A stretch of DNA of 64,000 nucleotides from Dasypus novemcinctus (Eukaryota; Chordata; Mammalia; Cingulata; Dasypodidae). The stretch is from assembly GCF_030445035.2 (NCBI RefSeq), contig NC_080696.1, positions 24,937,661 through 25,001,660 of the forward strand, read 5' to 3'. Below the pieces are notes generated by a model that had not been told where the DNA came from, did not search any database, and saw nothing but the letters and a program-made list of their open reading frames with translations. A program made the position numbers and the translations under genes. This document shows, in pieces, positions 35,151 through 46,983 of the stretch. Each line of letters begins with the position of its first letter. The stretch's first letter is position 1.

Positions 35151-36400
35151 TGATTATTAAAGTCTTCCTGTGCTGAGGTCACCCTATGATGAGAATTCAC
35201 ATGGGACACAAATATTTTCATATTTTTGCCCATTCAAAAAGGTCTACCCACATACCTCTGCCCCAGTCCTCTTTGTCCCCAATTTTCCAATCTTTTCCTT
35301 CCAAGTCCCTGACCATCCAGCCAAACCATTGGCAACAGCGCATGAATTGATGTACAAATGCACCTCTGGCCATTTCTTTTTCCAAGCAAAATGAATAACC
35401 AGGTGCACTGCTCAAAGTTCTGCCCGCTGAGAGAATTTTCCCTTACTACTATCCTTCAGGGATGTGCCAGAAGAGGACTGCAGCATTGAAGCTGTCCACT
35501 TTCAGGTGGGACCTGTATATAATGCAGAACATCTGTAAAATAGACCCACATTTTCTTTTCTTCAGTCAATTGATTTTAAGGAACTCCCCAAGAGTCCAAA
35601 ACTGTGGGCTGAGAAAGAGAAGGTAACATGGAAGGGGTGGTGACCACAGGTATTTGGGCTACTTCCCATGTAACTTACTGGTGCCTTAAGGACCTGCTTG
35701 AGTCCTATCTCATATATACCACTTCCACTTTATTATGGAGTGCTGCTGTGCATGCCCAACTTTATGGTTTATTGGGCCTGACAATACCCAGCTCATGATA
35801 GGCAACTCAGGTATCATGGTAACTTGATGGCCCCGGTTAAGTGTTCAGTCTCTAATATGGCCCAGTAGCAGACCAAAAGCTGTTTCTCAAAAGGAGATTA
35901 GTTTTCTGCAGAGGGTGGCAGGGCTTTGCTCCAAAATCCTAAGTGTCTGCATTGTGATTTTCCTGTAGGGGCCTGCCAAAGGCTCCAGACAGCATCTCTA
36001 TTTGCTCCTGACACTTCTGGCACCATTGGATCTGCTGGATCATATGGTCCAGGTGATAATGCACAACAGCCTGGACTTGTCATAGAGCCTCCTCTTGTTC
36101 ATGTCCCCAATCATAACTAGCAGATTTTCTGGTCACTAAGTAAATGGGCTGGAGTAGCTCACCCAAATGAGGAATGTGTTGTTTCCAAAATCTGAAGATA
36201 CAACTTAGTGTGTATCTTTTTTGTTGTAAGATTGGCCAGTTGCAATAGCTTATCCTTCACTTTAAAGGGTATATATTGACATGCCACACACCACTAGACA
36301 CCTGCAAATTTCACTGAGGTGGAAGGTCCCTGTATTTTTGTTGGATTTATCTCCCATCCTCATGCAAATGCCTTATCAATAAGTCTAGAGTCTTTGCTAC
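35151..36400 (-). pseudogene. ERVL pol region between reverse transcriptase and integrase
   Basis: By position this should hold the connection and RNase H domains. I can see no firm RNase H motif, and only short frames are open (such as 35218-35415 and 35898-36083). Confidence 0.5.
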
Positions 36401-37120
36401 TTCTTGCTCACTAGGTCCTATCAACTTGATATCATCAATATAATGGACCAATGTGATGTCTTGTGAGAGGGAGAAATGATCATGTTCCCTGTGGACAATT
36501 TTATGATATAGGGCTGAGGAGTTTATTTATCTCTGAGGCAGGAGAGTGAAAGTATACTTCTGGCCTTGCCAGCTGAAAGCAGACTGTTTCTGGTGATCCT
36601 TACTATCAGCTATCGAGAAAAAAGCATTTGCCAAATCAACAGTTGCATACCAGTTACCAGAGGATGTGTTGATTTGCTTAAGCAATGATACCACATCTGG
36701 GACAGCAGCTGCAATTGGAGTCACCACCTGGCTAAGTTTACAATAATCTACTTTCATCCTCCAAGATCTGTTTTCTGTACAGGCCAAATAGGAGAGTTGA
36801 ATGGGGATGTGGTAGAAGTTACCACCCTGTGTCCTTAAAATCCTAATTGCACTAATCTCTGCAATCCCTCCAGGAATCCAGTTTGCTTTTGATTTACTAC
36901 TTTGCTGGGTAGTGACTGTTTTAGTGGCTTCCACTTGGCCTTTCCAACAATAATAGCCCTCACCCCACAAGTCAGGGATCCAATATGGGGATTCTGCCAG
37001 TTCCTGAGTATGTCTATTCCAATTGTGCATTCTGGAACTGGCGAAATAACCACAGAATGGGTCCAGGGACCCAGTGGACACACTGTGAGATGGACCTGAG
37101 CTAAAACTCCATCAATCATC
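36401..37120 (-). pseudogene. ERVL reverse transcriptase remnant
   Basis: An open piece at 36527-37081 (184 aa) contains the WRMKVDYCKLSQ region, ATVDLANAFFSI (the motif with the first catalytic Asp) and LLPQR at its end. The YIDD catalytic box reads at 36431-36442 in a shifted frame. The enzyme would copy viral RNA to DNA; the break between the two catalytic motifs makes this copy dead. The YIDD/VDLANAFFS combination fits ERVL-type pol. Confidence 0.85.
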
Positions 37121-37128
37121 TGACCTCC

Positions 37129-37365
37129 CTAAGCCCCTGCTCTGACTAGTGGATCACAGTGACATTTTGGGCCTCCTGGAATTAATGTCACTCCTGAGCC
37201 AGTGTCTAATAATCCCCCAAATATTTGATCATTTCCATTTCCCCAATGCGCAGTTATTCTGATAAAAGACCATAGGTCTCCTTGGGGAAAGGTGGGAGGA
37301 AGATTAACAGTATACATTTTTGGCAGTTTAGGGGATCCTTTCCCAAAGGGAACTGGCCTTCTCAT
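37129..37365 (-). pseudogene. ERVL aspartic protease remnant
   Basis: A 78-codon open piece with LLDTGSGVTLIP; the catalytic Asp codon is at 37204-37206. Retroviral protease cleaves the gag-pol precursor. It lies just upstream of the reverse transcriptase, the normal order. Confidence 0.8.
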
Positions 37366-39290
37366 TCAAGGGGCTCTGGGTCTGTAAACTGTCTCAAGTC
37401 TGGGAATTAAGGGGTCATGATTCTCTGCATCTGTAATTTGAGTTAGGGTTTTGTTCACTCAACCTAGAATTGTTCTGCTTATACAGATTCAGAGGAAATT
37501 GAGTAGAATGGCCATCTATTTCACTTCTAGGTTTTCCATGATCTATTAGCCAACACCATAAGTCTATGCAACTCAGACTATTTTAAGTGCTGCTTTGAAG
37601 CTGCCTTTCATGGCAGTAGCAGCACTCACCTTGTGTTTGCTGATTAACTGTTGATACTTGACCTTTACCAGTCCCAGATCTGATCAACCCCATAATGTTT
37701 AAGGATTCGGATTCCATTACTGCTCTCCCTCCAGTAATATCTGGACTACAGAGAAGAGCAACTGCAGAGCTTTTTGGGAAAGATGGAGTTAATCTTACAA
37801 ATTTATTCCTCACAGTCCTGGTTAAAGGTGTGTCCTCTGGACATTCCTAAGGTGGGTGGGCAGGTCTTAAATAGTAAGTGCATTCTAGCATTCCAGTCTC
37901 TTTAAAAGTCTTTGAATTCCCTTTTCTACTGTATACCAGGGCAAATTGGCATCTCCACCTCAGAAATGCTAAGCCATCTTTTGGTCCATATTTCAGTTAT
38001 CCACCCAAACAAAATGCTAGAGCCTTGTCTAGCTCCTTACACTACAGCATTGAATTCAGAATTTCTGCTTAGTGGGCCCATGCCAATAAATTCAGAATGA
38101 TCCAACTTTATATTCCTTCCACCTTCATCCCATACCCTTAGTGTCCATTCCCACACATATTCCCCTGATTTCTGTCTATGTAAGTTAGAAAACTCACACA
38201 GTTCTTTCAGGGTATAGTGTACTTCCTCATGAGTCACACTGTGTATTTAACCTTTAGGGGTTTGTGATTTTAGTCTAGTAATAGATCTCAAAGAAGAGGT
38301 GTGGTGGACATGGGTAAGTAGAAGCATTAGAAATTTCTTGCAAGCTACTGATATCAGGGCATTCCTTTGCATTTTCTCCTGGTGAGACAGAATTAATCTC
38401 TTCAGGTATGGGTTGGAAAGCAGATTCCTCAGCCAGGGTGGAGGTTGGGCAGTCTATGCTGGAGTCAGGCTAGTACCTGCCTCCCTGCAGACTGGGAAGA
38501 GGTCAAGACTCCCTGGGGCAGGCCAGAGGCTGGACAGAGCAGGCTTCACTTTGGCTAGTACCCACCTCAGGGCAGGAAGGAGGCCCAGACTCCCTGGAGA
38601 AGGCTGGAGGTTCAGTGATACCAGGTTGACAAAGAGTGGTCTCCGCAGGGCAGACCATTGCAAGTTTATATGGTAAAGTCCAAATAGAATTTAGGGTTGC
38701 AGTGTCCCCTCCAATATTAGCATCATCCCATATGTCTCCATCCCAATCCTCTGGGTTTTACTCCTTTCCAGTCAATGCCTTCACTTAAACCACAGATACT
38801 ATGTGGGGTTGAGATTTCAGTTACCTTTGTAACTGCTACTCATGCAATGAGAGACTGAGTTTGGTTCTCAGATATCTCAAGATTGTGGCTGCAGGAGACA
38901 AGATTTTCTTTCAGAGCACACATCGAAACTTTCACATCATTTATGCAGCATTTAAGTTTTAAATATGAAGCTTTTAATTCATCTTTCTTTTTTAACTGTA
39001 TCCAGAGTATCTAGGAAGAACCAACCAACATCATTATACCTCTTGACTCCACAAAACTGTTAAGGTGTTGAAAACACTCTCACCAAGATCCTTGCTTCTT
39101 ATAAGCATGAAAGTAGGGGAATCCAGTGATTATACTTTGTGTATCTCCACACCATGGACTGTAGGTGGCCTCTTCATTATTGGAAAGGAAGCCATTAGTA
39201 CCCTTGAGTCTAATTAGAGTAGAAAGCCAATTTCAAATCTACCAGAACCATCTCAGACTTCCCATGTTTAAGATTCTGTTCCTCAAGAAG
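37366..39290 (-). pseudogene. ERVL gag region remnant
   Basis: By position, between the 5' LTR and protease, this is gag. Open pieces are short (37583-37813, 38037-38237, 38454-38663). A Cys-Cys-x-x-Cys-His cluster at the end of the first piece may be a decayed nucleocapsid zinc knuckle. I cannot identify capsid motifs with confidence. Confidence 0.55.
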
Positions 39291-39304
39291 CACTCCCAGT
39301 ACTA
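39291..39304 (-). other. Candidate primer-binding site of the provirus
   Basis: Three bases downstream of the 5' LTR on the minus strand, this 14-bp stretch matches the 3' end of tRNA-Leu at 9 of 14 positions by my reading, and all five differences are transitions. ERVL is named for its tRNA-Leu primer. Confidence 0.5.
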
Positions 39305-39307
39305 AGC

Positions 39308-39755
39308 TGTATTAGTCAGGGTTCTTTTGGGAAACAGAACCAACAGCAGATATCTGTAAATAGTTCGAGATTATAAGACTCTCTTACATGACTCTGGGGG
39401 TACACAAGTCCAGGATCCATAAAGAGACTGCAAACCAGGGGCTCCAATGAAAGGCCAATGAATATCCTTGATGAGTTTCCAGGAGACACTGGCTGTCCAA
39501 AGATGAACTGGAAAATTCTCTCTGAATGCTGAAGTCACTTCCCCTTTTAAGGCATTCAACTGATTGGATAAAATATCACTCATTGCTGATGGCAAACACC
39601 TCTCAATGTAGATGTAATCAGCCATCTATGCAGTAAACTCACTGATGACTAGAGTCCATAATTGTCCTTGTATTACAATTAGCCCAGTGCTTGCCTTGGT
39701 CAAACAACTGGGCACAATTACCTGGCTGAGTTGACACAGTAGCCTAACCATCACA
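39308..39755 (-). repeat. 5' LTR of the ERVL-type provirus
   Basis: Minus-strand start TGTGATGGTTAG, end AATACA; partner of 13167-13601. The two LTRs differ by several substitutions and small indels, for example an extra AAGGCATTCAACTGATT-like stretch here, indicating an old insertion. Confidence 0.85.
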
Positions 39756-39804
39756 GTGTCTTAATGTTACAAGATGTTAACATCAAGCAAAAATATAATC
39801 AAAG
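39756..39804 (+). repeat. L1-A 3'UTR, second part
   Basis: TTAATGTTACAAGATGTTAA continues the old L1 3'UTR interrupted at 13166. Confidence 0.7.
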
Positions 39805-40153
39805 AATGGGAAGCAGATGTGGCTCAAGTGATTGAGTTCCTACCTACCACAAGGGAGGTCTGTGGTTCAGTTCCTGGTGCCTCCTAAAGAAGACAGCAAG
39901 CTGACATGATGAGCAGGTGTGGCAAGCTGACACAACAAGATGATGCAACAAGAGACATGAGAAGAAAAACATGAGTGACACAACAAAGGAAGGGAATGGA
40001 GGTGACTTAAGAGATTAGGCACCTCCCTCCCACATTGGAGGTCTCAGATTCAGTTCCTTGTGCCTCCTAAAGAAATGAAGATGAACAGACACAGCAAGTA
40101 TAAAGAATGAGGAGATGGGGAGAGATAAATAAGTAAAATAAATCTTTAAAAAT
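39805..40153 (+). repeat. Dimeric DAS-type SINE
   Basis: First head at about 39808-39880 (GTGGTTCAGTTCC as B-box remnant), second at about 40000-40065, tail GATAAATAAGTAAAATAAAT plus A(n). ATATAATCAAAG at 39793-39804 and ATATAACCAAAG at 40154-40165 form a TSD with one mismatch. Confidence 0.88.
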
Positions 40154-40334
40154 ATATAACCAAAGCAAAGTATGAACAGTAGTATATAGTAATATATTAA
40201 TAGTCTTCCAGTAAAGTAAAAAAAAAAATAAATAAGGAAACATGCTAAGGGTTAGATACTGGACAGAAGGTATTACATATTGCTTGACTCCATCTATACA
40301 AAATATAAATACAAATACAATAAAAAAATACAAA

Positions 40335-42690
40335 TACAGTAAAGTCATATATGGAATATAGGGAACTCCCATATACCCAACATCAAACCCTTTCCCCCTT
40401 TTCCCAACAATGATCTTTTTACATGTGGATGTTACATTTGCTGCAACTGATGTACAGATATTGAAACATAGCTATTAACTGTGGTCCCATTATGGTTTAC
40501 ATTATGGTTTACATTTTAGACTGTACACCATTTTAAATTTTTGGTGATATTTAACATGTACTGTGTCCATCAAGGAGGATCATGAAGAGCACTTCCATTG
40601 CCCCCCAGTTATCCCCTCTTCCAACTATTCTATTCCTCTCTCCTTCTCCCTTCAGGGCTCACAGTGACAATGAAGCTTCACTGCTTGAAGGAAAAGATTC
40701 ATAGATACTTGCAACAATGCTCAGTGCTTGACACACTAGTCTGTCCTTCCCCTTTGGGAGCCACCCATGCTCTTGAGACACCCTCCTCTTTGTTGGAGAA
40801 CATCAGATCTCCCCAGGATGGGGGCATAACACCTTCCCACTAAAAAAAAAAAGGATGAAGATGCTGAGGAAGAAATGGAAAAGATTGTCTTGCCACCATA
40901 CATACAGGCCAATACCTATTCCAGTGATGAAAGAGAAAAATAAAAAATTTTATATTTTTCATTTTTAATACCCAATTTATTTTTTATTTCACTTTTTCTA
41001 CATTATTCTATTTCATCTTTAAATCTATCATTACTATATCATTTTCCTATTAATTAAATTCGCCAATATATTAGACTTCAGTTCTGAAGAAGTTTTGGAT
41101 CACAGAGGGGTTCAACTATGGCAGTGGAGGAGTACTGATGTGGGGTGTCATTGATGGGAGATGCATGGATGGGAGGGAGTTCTCCAGGGCATGCATATAG
41201 GGTATATAGATATGTTCAGGTATTTGTTTGGTATTGTCATAGTAGGTAAAGTTACACACAACTGAAGAAGTGCTGAGTTCCATTCCAGGAAACTCTGTCA
41301 CACTCCCAGTAGACAGGCAACAATCTCCCAAGTATAAGGGCAAAGACCAGTTAAGAAAGATGGCCCAGAGATGAGTCCTTGATTCTGATGACTATGCTTA
41401 TGAGCCTGTGTGCTTGAAATTTCCACAAGGCCTAGAGCTGAAGGGTGTCTAAGGGTTACCTCCTGAAAGCTTCCATGATGCTCAAATGTGGCCACTCTGT
41501 AAGCCAAAATCAGCATGTAAATGCATTACCTTCCCCCAAACTAGGACATGACTCCTGGGGATGAACCTCCCTGGCACCAAGAGCTTACTACCAAGCACCA
41601 GCTAGTGATGCAACTAAAAAAGACCTTGAATAAAAGGAGGAAATGGTAAAGACAAATGAGTTTATATGATTAAGAGACTTCAAAATGAATTGGGAGGTTA
41701 TCAGAGGGGTCACAATTATGCACATCTCAGCAGGATCTCAGAGACAGTCAAAGCAGATACAACTCCAGGTAGTGGTGCTCCCGAGGGCTGCAGAGACACC
41801 CAGGTTGTACCACCATGACAGATGGCTCTGGAGTTCAGTCCCTTACCAGTGGGCCCTACTTTGGAACTTGTGCTCTTGAGTGTGATGGAGTTGGACTCAG
41901 ATATAACCGCTATGCATGCCTCTTCTGTCACTTTTCCTGAACCAGTGGTTGGCACTGGGTTTGGTATATGCTTAGGAGACTTGAATCTCTGGACTGACTT
42001 TGTGCTAGCTGGGTCCTGAGCCTTAGCAGATTTGTAACACCTACTCTGGTTCATAGGGCTTACCCAGAGCCAGCTAACAGGGAGGTGAGGATGGTCAACC
42101 ACCACACCAGGGAACTGAGAGTCTACAGCTTCAAGCAGGAGAATTCCATCCATCAGCCATATGGGATCTAAGCCCCCTCTCAATTTAGAGGTGGAGTGGA
42201 CATCACCATGCCAGGGTTCTCAGGAAGGAAGAATAAAATATGGATTAGAGTGGACTTACTATTATTCTACTATAGAATAATTGTGACTCTAGCAATAGAA
42301 GAAATTATATCATTGATGTGGAGACAGTGACCATGGGAGTTGCTGAAGGCAGGGAGTGGGAAAAAGACATGTGATACTGGGGCATTTTCCAAATTTGGAG
42401 TTGTCCTCAATGATATTGCAGGGACAGATGCAGAACATTATATATCCTGCCATAACCCACTGAATGGACTGAGTGTGAACTACAACATAAACTATAATCC
42501 ATGCTGTGTAGCAATGCTCCAAAATGTACTCATCAAATGCAATGAATGTACCACACTAATGAAAGAAATTGTCAATGTGGGAGGAGTGGGGGATGTGAGG
42601 AGTGGAGTATATGGGAACCTCATAGTTTTTAATGTAACATTTTGTATGACCTATGTATCCTTAAAAATAAGGTGATGAGTGTTTATTATT
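40335..42690 (+). mobile_element. L1-E: twin-primed (5'-inverted) L1 3'UTR insertion
   Basis: 40335-40842 matches the L1-B 3'UTR block at about 16215-16780 in minus orientation, while 40930-42675 matches the block from about 16058 down to 14300 in plus orientation. An inverted 5' segment, a direct 3' segment and a small loss (about 150 bp) between them is the signature of twin priming. The A-tail/TTATTATT stretch is at 42665-42702. Between the two halves lie about 75 bp of unassigned sequence. Confidence 0.85.
40854..40928 (+). other. Unassigned filler at the inversion joint of L1-E
   Basis: An A run followed by about 75 bp not found in the other L1 3'UTR copies here. It is open in one frame and acidic (DEDAEEEMEKIVLPPYIQ), ending in a stop. 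It could be a patch of cellular mRNA captured during reverse transcription, or older sequence. Confidence 0.4.
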
Positions 42691-42832
42691 ATTATTATTA
42701 AAATGCTCCAATAATGATGGAATTGATAAATGCACAACTATGTGATTATACCAAATAATATTGATTGTACACTTTGGATGTATTGTGTGCTTTACTAATA
42801 TGTATTAATTAATAAAAGTGAATTTTAAAAAA
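42691..42832 (+). repeat. L1-A 3' end
   Basis: The old-L1 3' terminus: GATAAATGCACAACTATGTG and GATTGTACACTTTGGATG, followed by AATAAAAGTG and an A run. It closes the element opened at 2498. Confidence 0.7.
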
Positions 42833-44323
42833 ATTACAGTTTTTTAAAAATACTGTCAGACACCTAACCTATCATGATCTATGCTAAGATTTGTTTACCA
42901 AATTGTGTATACTGATGCAAAACTAAAATTTGACTTTCTCTCTCTGTTAAAGTAACAGTTTTCTTAAATGGTTGGTCTGTTTTTCCTATCTCACTGGTAC
43001 TCCAGGTCCTAAAAGCAATTTATCCTTCAAAGATAGAAACAGTTCCTGTCTTGAGTTCAGACACCCATCTGGGTGAGCAGGTCACCAAGGTAAAAGTGAA
43101 TTGAGAAGTTAGTTTGGCAGTTTGAGTCCCTTTAAAGTATTATTTCCATTACTATTAAGGGAAATACTATTTATAAAGCCATAATAGGGTGATAATCTTG
43201 ATTCCATAGGGAATCTTAGGTTATCATAAAATTTACTAGAAAATTAGTTTTCTTCTGGTATTACTGAAGTTTCTTTGAGATAAACAGTATCTTTCTAAAA
43301 GAGAAAGCATGAAGGAGAAATTAAATATGAAATTTACTTATATATTTAGGGACTGTATAAAAATTCTTAAAGACTTTTAAAGTTTTCACTATTGTATCCT
43401 AATAACTGATATGCATGACAATATTGTAGGTTATAATTTTAGTCTTAGAAAAGTATGGTATTATGAAAACAACCAAAATCCCTTATCATTTATACTGTTT
43501 GCTCTGATACTTCTGTAAATGAGCATGCAGTCACCCCATCATCAACAAAAGTGACTTTAAAGGAAAAGCAAGGTAAGAGTTTATAAGTTACAATTTGCTG
43601 TTAATTAGAAACTTTATTCAAAATCCTCAGAAATTTGGTTCTAGATTGTAAGCTCTTGCAGCAGTCACATTTCTTCCTGAGATCTGATCTCTAGTTGTTA
43701 TTTCTAAGTCCTAAGATGCTTTACTCTTTATGTATGACCTAATAGCTACCTAGAATTTTAAGGGACTGTATAACACCTAGAATAAAAAGTAAATGGGACC
43801 AATCTAAAGACTAAGGAGAATCAGGATACAAGAAAAACAATGTAGTATTATAGGTATTTTAAAACTTTACTATGGGGACAAGAAGAAGTATATTTTTTTC
43901 AAGAAAATTTTTTAAATTTCTGTAGAACACTTTAATTTAGCTTGACTAAACTTAAACAGCATAACTAACATGGAAGCTAAAATAGTGAATTAGGTTGTAA
44001 TAGTCTGCACAGAATTATTGTATTACCCTGATGCATTTCAAAGTGTTTTTGGTCATAAAACAGAAAGGTATTTGCGAAGTTCCTTAAGGACTGGGAAAAC
44101 ATAGATATATTAAACTTCTTCACCTGGGAAATTCCTTCTTCTCTGTCAAACAATAGGAGCTCCGAATTTTTTGAAACAGTAGAACTCTGCAAGATAAAAC
44201 TGTGTAAAGCAAACATGCTACTAAGCTGCAGTTTATATTCAAGAAATTTATGTAATTACGAACCTAAACCTGTCTAATGCCTAAAAGTCCTCTCTAGAGA
44301 ACCTCTTTGTTACTCAAATGTGA
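42833..44323. other. Unassigned AT-rich sequence
   Basis: About 1.5 kb without a long open frame, RNA gene or repeat that I can name. A 79-codon minus-strand frame at 43977-44216 has no recognisable domain and is likely chance. Confidence 0.45.
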
Positions 44324-44334
44324 CCTGCCTTTCT

Positions 44335-45990
44335 TTTTTTTTTTTACATTTTTTTATTGACTTTGTAATAATATTACATTAAAAAAAAATATATATATAT
44401 ATATGAGGTCCCATTCAACCCCACCACCCCCACCTCACCTCTCCCCCCCCCAGCAACACTCATTCCCATCATCATGACACATCCATTGCATTTGGTAAGT
44501 ACATCTTTGGGCACTTCTGCACCTCATGGTCAATGGTCCACATTATGGCCCATACTCTCCCCCATTCCATCCAGTGGGCCCTGTGAGGATTTACAATGTC
44601 CGGGGATTGCCCCTAAAGCACCATCCAGGGCAGCTCCATGTCCCAAAGACGCCTCCACCTGTCATCTCTTCCTGCCTTTCCCCATACCCATCAGCCACCA
44701 TGTCCACTTTTCCCAATCCAATGCCACCTTTTCTATGTGGACATTGGATTGGTTGTGTCCATTGCACCTCTATGTCAAGAGGAGGCTCAGATTCCACATG
44801 GATGCTGGATGCAATCCTCCCACTTTCAGTTGTAATCACTCTAGGCTCCATGGTGTGGAGGTTGTCCTTCTTCAACTCCATCTTAGCTGAGTGTGGTGAG
44901 TCCAATGAATCAGATTGTAGATGCTGGAGTCTGTTGAGGCTCAGGACCTGGCTATCACATTGTCAGTCCAGAGATTCAAATCCCCTAAATATATCTTAAA
45001 CCCCAACACTAACTGCAACTCCAGCACATTAGCATGAAAGTCTTATGAAGAGAGATCCTATCTGAGTCCAGATTCATCACACATAAACACCATTTCCAAA
45101 GAGGGGCCATCTGACCTGGTAGTTAATCCCATCGGCCATGACCATAACTCCCATGGGTCTCTTTAGCCCTCAAAGGAACCAATACCTGGGGGTTGTATCT
45201 GCTTTATCTGTCTCTCAGACTCTGCTCAGCTGTGCATAAGGGCAATCCTTCTGACAGCCTCCAGACTCTTTTTTGGAGACTCGTAGCCATATAAACTCAT
45301 TTCTCCTTTCCATTTCCCCCTTACATTAGGTCAAACAGCATTTTAAAGTCATGTTATTTTATGTAGACAGGGATATTCTGCTGATCCGCATTGAACCTTC
45401 CGTATAAGGTCATTTTCCAGTTGCATCATCAGTTGGTAGTTGATAGTGGTCCCTCGGTGCCACGGAGGCTCATCCCCAGGGGTCATGTCCCACGCTGGGG
45501 GGAAGGCATTGCATTTACATGCTGAGTTTGGCTTCGAGACTGGCCACATTTGAGTAACATGAAGGCTGACAGGAGGAAATTCCCAGGCACAATGCTGCTC
45601 TAGGCCTTGTTCTTATTTTAGGCTTATCAGCTCACAAGCATAGTCATTAGCATCAGGGGCTCACTGTTGAACCCTCACTCCCTCCCGGTCCCCGCTGCTG
45701 CACCTGGGAGACTGTCACTGCTCCCCTAGGGACCACGACAGAGCACCACTGGCCAGGAACCCAGTGCCCCCCCTGCTGTGGTTTTTAATTGTTGCCACTA
45801 TGAGTATATCCAAACATTACCATGCACCCTGGACATATGTTCTGTACAGCTCCCTGTCAGCCATATATCACCTGTCAATGGTATCCTATACCAGTATCCC
45901 TCCATTGCCATTGTTGAACAACTCTGTGATCGAGAACTCCCTGGAATTTGAAGCCCAATATAATGTCAGGGTCCCTTACTAGGAAATTGG
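44335..45990 (-). mobile_element. 5'-truncated L1 3'UTR insertion (1.66 kb)
   Basis: T-rich end at 44335-44355, then the L1-C type 3'UTR (matches 21360-23010). CCTGCCTTTCT at 44324-44334 and 45991-46001 is an exact 11-bp TSD. It includes a G-rich (minus-strand) tract at 44418-44452. Frames here are 3'UTR sequence. Confidence 0.93.
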
Positions 45991-46001
45991 CCTGCCTTTC
46001 T

Positions 46002-46983
46002 AAGTTAAATTCTCACTACCTTCCCTCCTACTTGAGGCAGGATATCCAGGGATAAAATCTTCCCTGGCAATGCAGGACTTAACTCCTAGGAATGGGCCTC
46101 CATAGCAACATGGGATTAGATGAAAAGAGAGAAAAGCAATAGAACAAATAAAGTTTTAATGGCTAAGAGATTTCAAATAGAGTTGAGAGATCATTTTGGA
46201 AGTCACTCTTATGCAGGTCCCAGCCAGCAGGCAAAGCTCAAAGAATATTTTGGGCTCTAAGAAAATAAGAAATAAAATTATTTCTCCAATATAAAATAGT
46301 TATTTAAACATATAAATTTCAATTAATTTTAAGTTTATTTTCCAGGAAGTGTCTGAATTATTCCTATGCCAGGAAAACCCTGGAACCTCTGAAGGTCAAC
46401 CAGCTATACTCCTTTCCCCAGAATGTTGATGTCCCTTGGAAATATGAAAAAATCAGAGAGATCCAACATCCAGATTATTCCCAAGATTGAGAATTTTACA
46501 AAACAGAGGAGTTGTAACCAAGGGTTAAGAATTAATAAATGACTGTTTGCCAAATCATTATATAGAAGCCTTTATATTTTAAAATAGCAAAAGTTAATAT
46601 CTGAAATTACTGAAACTGGCTAGACTGACTTCACTCTTTGTATGTGGCCTTTTTCAACTAAAATCTTGCCATTGTAATGATTACTCCAAATAGAACTAAC
46701 CTTGGTATATGGACCTTTTTACTGAAAGGGTGACTTCTCCACCTTCCTCTGTTTGGTATGTGGAAAAGCTTTGTAGTTGACCGTTGTTTTCAGTATCCCC
46801 CTTTCCCTGATGCCTTTGCTCTCTGATAATGGTTTTGCTTTTGTAACTCACCCCTGGTTGATAACCAACCCTCTCCTAGTTCAGCCTCTTAGTGTTTATT
46901 AATGAAAGAACCTATTAAAATCCACCCCAATTACTCATTTCCTTCCTGATGTTATAAAATAGAATTTTTAGATTCAAGAGGCA
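46002..46983. other. Unassigned sequence
   Basis: About 1 kb with no gene seen. The right half (46560-46980) has pyrimidine-rich stretches reminiscent of an old LTR, but I see no TG...CA boundaries. It is the 3'-side flank of L1-D. Confidence 0.4.

Larger units (their letters stand above)
13167..39755 (-). mobile_element. ERVL-type provirus, split by L1-B
   Basis: The element has two LTRs (13167-13601 and 39308-39755) in the same orientation, with internal sequence next to each. Removing L1-B and one TSD copy leaves about 6.6 kb, close to ERVL size. The internal part carries gag-, protease-, reverse-transcriptase- and integrase-like remnants on the minus strand and no env that I can see. The outer flanks ATATC and GTGTC could be a 5-bp TSD changed by two transitions. 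The L1-A 3'UTR runs into both edges. Stops and frameshifts occur throughout, so it is an ancient dead copy. Confidence 0.85.

Noticed and set aside
36527-37081. Domesticated retroviral gene
   Set aside because: The 184-codon frame is a reverse transcriptase piece; the YIDD box lies in another frame and neighbouring domains are broken.
44474-44999. 138- and 157-codon plus-strand frames, also at 21616-22018 and 48503-49028
   Set aside because: Antisense to the L1 3'UTR and repeated with it. The copies differ by substitutions without sign of coding constraint; alignment with synonymous/non-synonymous counts would settle it.
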